Notes under the pieces: model-generated
Database searches by the model: none
Seen by the model: only the letters and a program-made list of their open reading frames with translations
What the model was told of the DNA's origin: nothing
Shown here: positions 59,834-64,000 of the stretch, one piece after another
Layout of the letters: the number at the start of each line of letters is the position of its first letter
Numbering within the stretch: the stretch's first letter is position 1
NCBI RefSeq assembly: GCF_000155775.1
Contig: NZ_DS989810.1
Location: forward strand, 826,172-890,171
DNA length: 64,000 bases
Source: Glaciecola sp. HTCC2999
GTDB lineage: Bacteria; Pseudomonadota; Gammaproteobacteria; Enterobacterales; Alteromonadaceae
Direction of reading: 5' to 3'
Program-made: the position numbers and the translations under genes

Positions 59834-60562
59834 TCAAGTATTCGGTGCAATTAAATCTTCCCACACGAAAGTTTGTGTAAAACTGTTTAATTTGCGCTTC
59901 CATTGAAATACTTCAGTAGAGACGACCATGGTTTCTGGCGTAAAACCTTTGGGTAAAGCAAACACATATTGTCGTTCCAAAAAGTATTGATAGCGATAAC
60001 CCATGGATGTATCACTATTTGGAATGATGTCTGAATCAATAAGTAGCTGAGATAAACTCAATGAAGTGGCTTTATCATTTTGCATACCCATTAATTTGAT
60101 AGTTAAGTCACCGTTAATTAAGGCTTTTAAAGCTCGACCTTGTAACAATAAAATGTCTAGCACATATTGATTAGGTATAGGTAACGCCATGATATGTGCA
60201 TGGTGAATGGCAAAAGGTCCAGTATTATTACTTTCCCCGAGTACGGCTTGGTATAAATCAATTTTTTGTTGAAGCGTTTTATTTTCACTCCGTGCATCAG
60301 TGATATCTTGTTGGATAAGTTGTTGCACAGATTTACTCATCTCTAACTGAACTTGAAGCTGACTTAATTCTTGGACAAGTCGAATATTTTCTGCCTGGGC
60401 ATGCGCAATTGTGCCAGTCTTAATTTGATACGCTTTGAGCGACTGCTCGGTATTCATTAATGCCAGTCGATATCCAATAAACATCATCAACAACATGACG
60501 GTGATAATCACTGCATAAAACCGAAATGCACTGCCATTTTGTTTCAATCTGAACAAATCCAC
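59834..60562 (-). CDS. DUF6776-like single-pass membrane protein
   Basis: A 242-residue protein with one N-terminal membrane segment (YAVIITVMLLMMFIGYRLAL), a periplasmic coiled coil (about residues 55-105), and a beta-rich C-terminal domain ending FQWKRKL. Proteins of this design stand next to erpA in Pseudomonas, beside a bactofilin gene that is missing here. Function is unknown; an envelope or shape role is only a guess. Confidence 0.7.
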   Translation of the reverse strand: MDLFRLKQNGSAFRFYAVIITVMLLMMFIGYRLALMNTEQSLKAYQIKTGTIAHAQAENIRLVQELSQLQVQLEMSKSVQQLIQQDITDARSENKTLQQKIDLYQAVLGESNNTGPFAIHHAHIMALPIPNQYVLDILLLQGRALKALINGDLTIKLMGMQNDKATSLSLSQLLIDSDIIPNSDTSMGYRYQYFLERQYVFALPKGFTPETMVVSTEVFQWKRKLNSFTQTFVWEDLIAPNT

Positions 60563-60665
60563 ACCTAGTCCTATTTGCTTATCTAGATTATTCTCACATT
60601 ATGATATTATGCCATTTATTCATCTGCTCTATGAACTTTTATTCATCACATAGTGAAAAACTAAC

Positions 60666-62333
60666 ATGTTAGATGCATTGCGAATTACATTATCCTATCC
60701 TAGAACTTCTTGGCAACTATGCTTACTAGGAGTTATAGCAGGTGTTTGCGCTGCCACCGTTATCATCATTTTCAGACTCTCTTTTCAATACATTCAGCTA
60801 CAGTTATTACCAGAGCTTGGGGCTTATGAGCAACTTTCATGGTATGAACGATTTATGTTACCTTTCTTAGGCGTCATTGCCATATATATGGTCGCCTGGA
60901 TAACAGGCTTTGAGCATTTTCGTCTGGGCATTCCATTTGTCATCCATCGCGTTAAAAAGCACTTTGGATTAATGCCACTACGGACTAGTATCAATCAATT
61001 TTTGGGCGGGATTTTTGCGCTAGCCAGTGGTTTTTTTGTTGGTCGAGAAGGTCCATCGGTGCACCTTGGCGCCGCGGGTACAAGCTTTCTTGGAGACGGG
61101 TTAAAACTCCCCTATAACTGTATTCGGATTTTGACTGGTTGTGGTATCGCTGCAGGTATAGCCGCTTCATTTAATACTCCCTTTGCTGCCGTCATTTTTG
61201 TGATGGAGGTAGTCATGCGTAATTATCGGATCCATATATTTATCCCTATTATGCTTTCCGCAGCCATAGGCTCGGTGATGTCACGACTAGTATTCGGTGA
61301 AGGCACAGGGTTGTTGTTTTTATCGTTCGAACATCTTGATAGTATTATTTATTTATATCTGGTCTTGTTTGGGATGTCTTTAGGGGCAGTTTCTGCGCTA
61401 TTCAATCAACAACTGATCAACTTAATGAAATATGCACAGCAATTCTCAATGGCAACGCGTTTTACAGTGGCAGCATTTATTACTGGCGCTATTGGAGTAT
61501 TCATCCCTGACGCAATGGGCGCTGAATTTGATGCCGTGCATTCGTTATTAAATACAGATATCGCCATTGGAATGGTGTTAGGTATTTTAGTCGCTAAATT
61601 TATTCTCGCGCTAGTCTCGATTGGTCTAGGGATCCCCGGAGGGATAATCGGTCCCGTCATGGTCATTGGAATGTTTTCAGGGGCACTTTTAGCCTACCCA
61701 CTTGAGACATTAATGAATTCGACTGAGTACCATGACGGTTATGTCTTATTAGGCGTCGCAGGCATGCTTACCGCCGTTCTGCATGCACCTCTTGCCGCGC
61801 TAAGCGCCGTTATGGAACTATCCTATGCACCAGAAATACTATTGCCTGCAATTTTGGTTGTCGTACCCGCATATGTAGTCTCTAGCCAGATATTCAAAAA
61901 TCGCTCAATTTTCATTCGCCAAATGGAAATGCAAGACCTGCCCTATAAGCAAACAGCCATTACCCAAAGTTTAGAAAAAACCGGTGTACTCGCGCTTTGC
62001 AAACAAAACGTATATCAGTTTGATCATCACCAAATCCTTGAAATGATGGAATATATTAAACATCACCCTACCGACAATGTGATTTATCGTGAAGATAAGA
62101 ATGCGCCATGGCATTTGGTTGAGACAAATACTCAACTAGAAGAAGATTCTTTACCTTATATCACCTCAACTTTACCTATATATAGCTATCAAAATACCTT
62201 AGCTGAAGTATATGATGAACTTAAAGCGAAACGCTCCGGGGCGGTGATTATAAAATGTCATCTTGAAGAAAAAGTGTATGGCATTATTACTTGGGATGCC
62301 TTACACCGTTATTTATTTAAACTCGAGCACTAA
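60666..62333 (+). CDS. ClC-family chloride channel/antiporter with C-terminal CBS region
   Basis: A 555-residue membrane protein of about 10-12 helices. ClC filter motifs: GREGPSVHLG with the gating glutamate E128, the GIAAGIAASFNTPFA region, and GIPGGIIGPVMVIG. A C-terminal soluble part (from about residue 435) with one visible CBS-like end (SGAVIIKCHLEEKVYGIITWD) could sense nucleotide or ion. The gate glutamate suggests a proton-coupled exchanger, though that is family knowledge, not shown here. It stands divergent from the DUF6776-like gene. Confidence 0.9.
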   Translation: MLDALRITLSYPRTSWQLCLLGVIAGVCAATVIIIFRLSFQYIQLQLLPELGAYEQLSWYERFMLPFLGVIAIYMVAWITGFEHFRLGIPFVIHRVKKHFGLMPLRTSINQFLGGIFALASGFFVGREGPSVHLGAAGTSFLGDGLKLPYNCIRILTGCGIAAGIAASFNTPFAAVIFVMEVVMRNYRIHIFIPIMLSAAIGSVMSRLVFGEGTGLLFLSFEHLDSIIYLYLVLFGMSLGAVSALFNQQLINLMKYAQQFSMATRFTVAAFITGAIGVFIPDAMGAEFDAVHSLLNTDIAIGMVLGILVAKFILALVSIGLGIPGGIIGPVMVIGMFSGALLAYPLETLMNSTEYHDGYVLLGVAGMLTAVLHAPLAALSAVMELSYAPEILLPAILVVVPAYVVSSQIFKNRSIFIRQMEMQDLPYKQTAITQSLEKTGVLALCKQNVYQFDHHQILEMMEYIKHHPTDNVIYREDKNAPWHLVETNTQLEEDSLPYITSTLPIYSYQNTLAEVYDELKAKRSGAVIIKCHLEEKVYGIITWDALHRYLFKLEH

Positions 62334-62348
62334 CACAGAGGACATTGC

Positions 62349-62777
62349 ATGTCATTATTATGGATAAAAGCGTTACACGTCTTTTTTATGGTTGCATGGA
62401 TGGCTGGCATTTTTTATTTGCCTCGTTTGTTTGTCTACTTTGCTGAAAATGAAGATGTGAACACACGTGCTGTGTTTAAAATCATGCAAAGACGATTATG
62501 GTTTTTTGTCGCCCCCTTTGCTTTATTAACCCTGATATTTGGCGTCTGGTTAATTACTATTTATGGTATGGATTGGTTCCGGGCCTCAACTTGGCTTCAT
62601 ATCAAACTCGCCTTACTTATAGGGCTATACGGTTACTATGCATATCTCTATTTCATCATGCGTGATTTGGCCCAGGAAAAGAATATTCGTAGTCCCAAAT
62701 TTTATCGTTTTTTGAATGAAGCACCGGTGCTCGTATTATTAGCAATTGTTATTTTAGCGGTGGTGAAACCGATTTAG
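62349..62777 (+). CDS. hemJ: Protoporphyrinogen IX oxidase HemJ
   Basis: A 142-residue membrane protein of the HemJ family, which oxidises protoporphyrinogen IX in organisms without HemG or HemY. The conserved N-terminal block KALHVFFMVAWMAGIFYLPRLFVY contains H10; K86 is in LHIKLALLIGLYGYYAYL. Four membrane helices are visible. It lies 15 bases after the ClC gene. Confidence 0.92.
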   Translation: MSLLWIKALHVFFMVAWMAGIFYLPRLFVYFAENEDVNTRAVFKIMQRRLWFFVAPFALLTLIFGVWLITIYGMDWFRASTWLHIKLALLIGLYGYYAYLYFIMRDLAQEKNIRSPKFYRFLNEAPVLVLLAIVILAVVKPI

Positions 62778-62895
62778 ACTGTGAATCAAACATTAATGGC
62801 ATAATATGTGGAAACATTCGTCCGTCATTGTTAATCCGTGCCATTTTATGTCATAGTGAAGCATAGACATTAATAACAACAATAATAAAAACAAT

Positions 62896-64000
62896 ATGTC
62901 ATCATCACGTTCTCGCTATTCTGGATTATTAGTTACTGCTGCATTTATTGGTCCGGGAACCGTTACCACGGCAACGCTTGCAGGTGCTCAATTTGGATAC
63001 GGCCTGTTATGGGCTCTGGTATTTTCAATTGTGGCGACGATCATCATTCAAGATATGGCAAGTCGCGTTGGAATAGTGGCCCAAATGGGACTGTCCGAAG
63101 CGCTTCACAAAACAATTTCCCAACCTCTATTAAAACTATTCATGATATTGCTGGTAGTCAGTGCTATTGGCATAGGTAATGCTGCTTATGAAGCGGGTAA
63201 TATTACCGGTGCTGCGCTTGGCTTAGCATCAGTGACTACCGTCGAGTTACCCATATGGATTAGTCTGATTGCTATTATTGCCGGCATCGCTATCTTGTCT
63301 GGAAATTTATGGTTTATTGAGCGCTTATTAATGACGTTAGTGTTGTTGATGAGTATCGTGTTTATTATCGCATTTAGCTTTAGTCAGCCTCAACTAGGCC
63401 TACTTGTTAAGGGAATGACAAATATTCGTATCAATGCGGATAATATTACTATGGTTATCGCACTGATAGGCACCACAATTGTCCCTTATAATATCTTTAT
63501 GCAATCAAGTTTGCTGGCTAAAGGGGGGTCACAACATCATTTATTACCCCAGATAAAAGAGCAACGCCTCAAAAATGTATTTAGCTTCTCACTTGGAGGT
63601 CTCATCACTATTGCTATTATTGGTACTGCAGCGAGTACTTTTTTTGTGCAAGGATTATCAGTAGACACGTCTAATTTAGCGTTACAATTACAGCCACTAT
63701 TAGGGGACTATGCAACACTGTTTTTTGCTGCTGGACTATTTGCTGCTGGGTTGACCAGTGCTATTACAGCACCGATTGCCGGCGCTTACGCAGTATGTGG
63801 CGCCTTACAATCACATACGACACCACAGGACAATAGCTTTAAAGTCGTAGCGAGTATTATTTTAATCTCAGGTATTGTGGTTGCATTGAGTGGCATCAAA
63901 CCAATTGCTGCCATTATTTTTGCCCAAGCAACGAATGCGCTATTACTTCCCATCATTGCTATATTTCTTTTAATAGTGGTCAATAACAAACGCATTATGC
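62896..64000 (+). CDS. Nramp (SLC11)-related metal transporter, partial, with altered metal-site residues
   Basis: The reading frame is open from the ATG at 62896 to the end of the window (368 codons), so the C-terminus is missing. The fold is clear: FIGPGTVTTATLAGAQFGYGLLWALVF for helix 1 and its neighbour, IIIQDMASRVGI, and AITAPIAGAYAV. In helix 1 the usual Asp-Pro-Gly-Asn of Nramp proteins is Gly19-Pro-Gly-Thr22, and in helix 6 the usual Ala-Thr-Val-Met-Pro-His is T193-T-I-V196-P-Y. All four residues that normally coordinate the metal are therefore changed. It belongs to an Nramp-related branch of uncertain substrate. No strong ribosome site precedes the ATG. Confidence 0.85.
   Translation, partial: MSSSRSRYSGLLVTAAFIGPGTVTTATLAGAQFGYGLLWALVFSIVATIIIQDMASRVGIVAQMGLSEALHKTISQPLLKLFMILLVVSAIGIGNAAYEAGNITGAALGLASVTTVELPIWISLIAIIAGIAILSGNLWFIERLLMTLVLLMSIVFIIAFSFSQPQLGLLVKGMTNIRINADNITMVIALIGTTIVPYNIFMQSSLLAKGGSQHHLLPQIKEQRLKNVFSFSLGGLITIAIIGTAASTFFVQGLSVDTSNLALQLQPLLGDYATLFFAAGLFAAGLTSAITAPIAGAYAVCGALQSHTTPQDNSFKVVASIILISGIVVALSGIKPIAAIIFAQATNALLLPIIAIFLLIVVNNKRIM

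Noticed and set aside
63786-63995. Minus-strand 69-codon frame near the right edge
   Set aside because: It is antisense to the clearly coding Nramp-like gene and has no start or family support.

Overview
The window is an ordinary stretch of chromosome from a gammaproteobacterium, most likely a marine Alteromonadales-type organism (Colwellia, Thalassotalea and Pseudoalteromonas are the sort of relatives I have in mind; the genus is not determined). This rests on moderate AT-richness, the E. coli-like neighbourhoods zapE-zapG-degQ-degS, arcB next to gltBD and mtnN-btuF, the Pseudomonas-like cluster tyrS-mepM-anmK-erpA, and a secreted LruC-domain protein of a kind common in marine gammaproteobacteria. 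There is no tRNA, 16S/23S rRNA, CRISPR array, insertion sequence or prophage. The one RNA gene is rnpB, on the minus strand. Both ends cut genes: tamB at the left (5' part missing) and an Nramp-related transporter at the right (3' part missing).

Layout. 1-4.2 kb: end of tamB, then a minus-strand group of a secreted histidine phosphatase, purT and a YchJ-like SEC-C protein. 4.3-10.3 kb: sbcDC nuclease operon and an MscS channel. 10.3-13.3 kb: a secreted YtcJ-like amidohydrolase and an Asp/Glu racemase, divergent from a small unknown protein coupled to ppiC. 13.5-15.9 kb: a secreted DUF4114/LruC protein and its lipoprotein partner. 16-20.7 kb: gcvT-gcvH-gcvP glycine cleavage operon with a divergent LysR regulator. 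21.8-28.1 kb: accessory enzymes (a second secreted amidohydrolase, TerB-like protein, BrxR/CapW-like WYL regulator, histone-deacetylase-like hydrolase, gamma-glutamylcyclotransferase-like protein, aldehyde dehydrogenase). 28.3-31.4 kb: rnpB and a tandem M16 zinc protease. 31.5-38.9 kb: YebC/YeeN-type factor, zapE, zapG, degQ, an unknown membrane coiled-coil protein, degS and idi. 39-48 kb: arcB divergent from gltB-gltD. 48-53.5 kb: mtnN, btuF, a DUF2721 protein, then glpK and glpD divergently. 53.5-64 kb: tyrS, mepM, anmK, a 2-hydroxyacid dehydrogenase, a lipoprotein, a DUF952 protein, erpA, a DUF6776-like protein, a ClC channel, hemJ and the Nramp-like gene.

Most genes are housekeeping: DNA break repair (sbcCD), one-carbon and nitrogen metabolism (gcv, purT, gltBD), envelope quality control (degQ, degS, tamB, mepM), redox control (arcB), Fe-S assembly (erpA), haem synthesis (hemJ) and glycerol use (glpK, glpD). 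The parts that do not fit a standard picture are the 511-residue membrane coiled-coil protein wedged between degQ and degS, the orphan BrxR/CapW-like regulator with a dyad over its promoter, the LruC/lipoprotein pair, the Nramp relative lacking the usual metal-binding residues, and several well-formed DNA dyads in front of otherwise ordinary genes. I found no clear multi-gene defence or mobile system.
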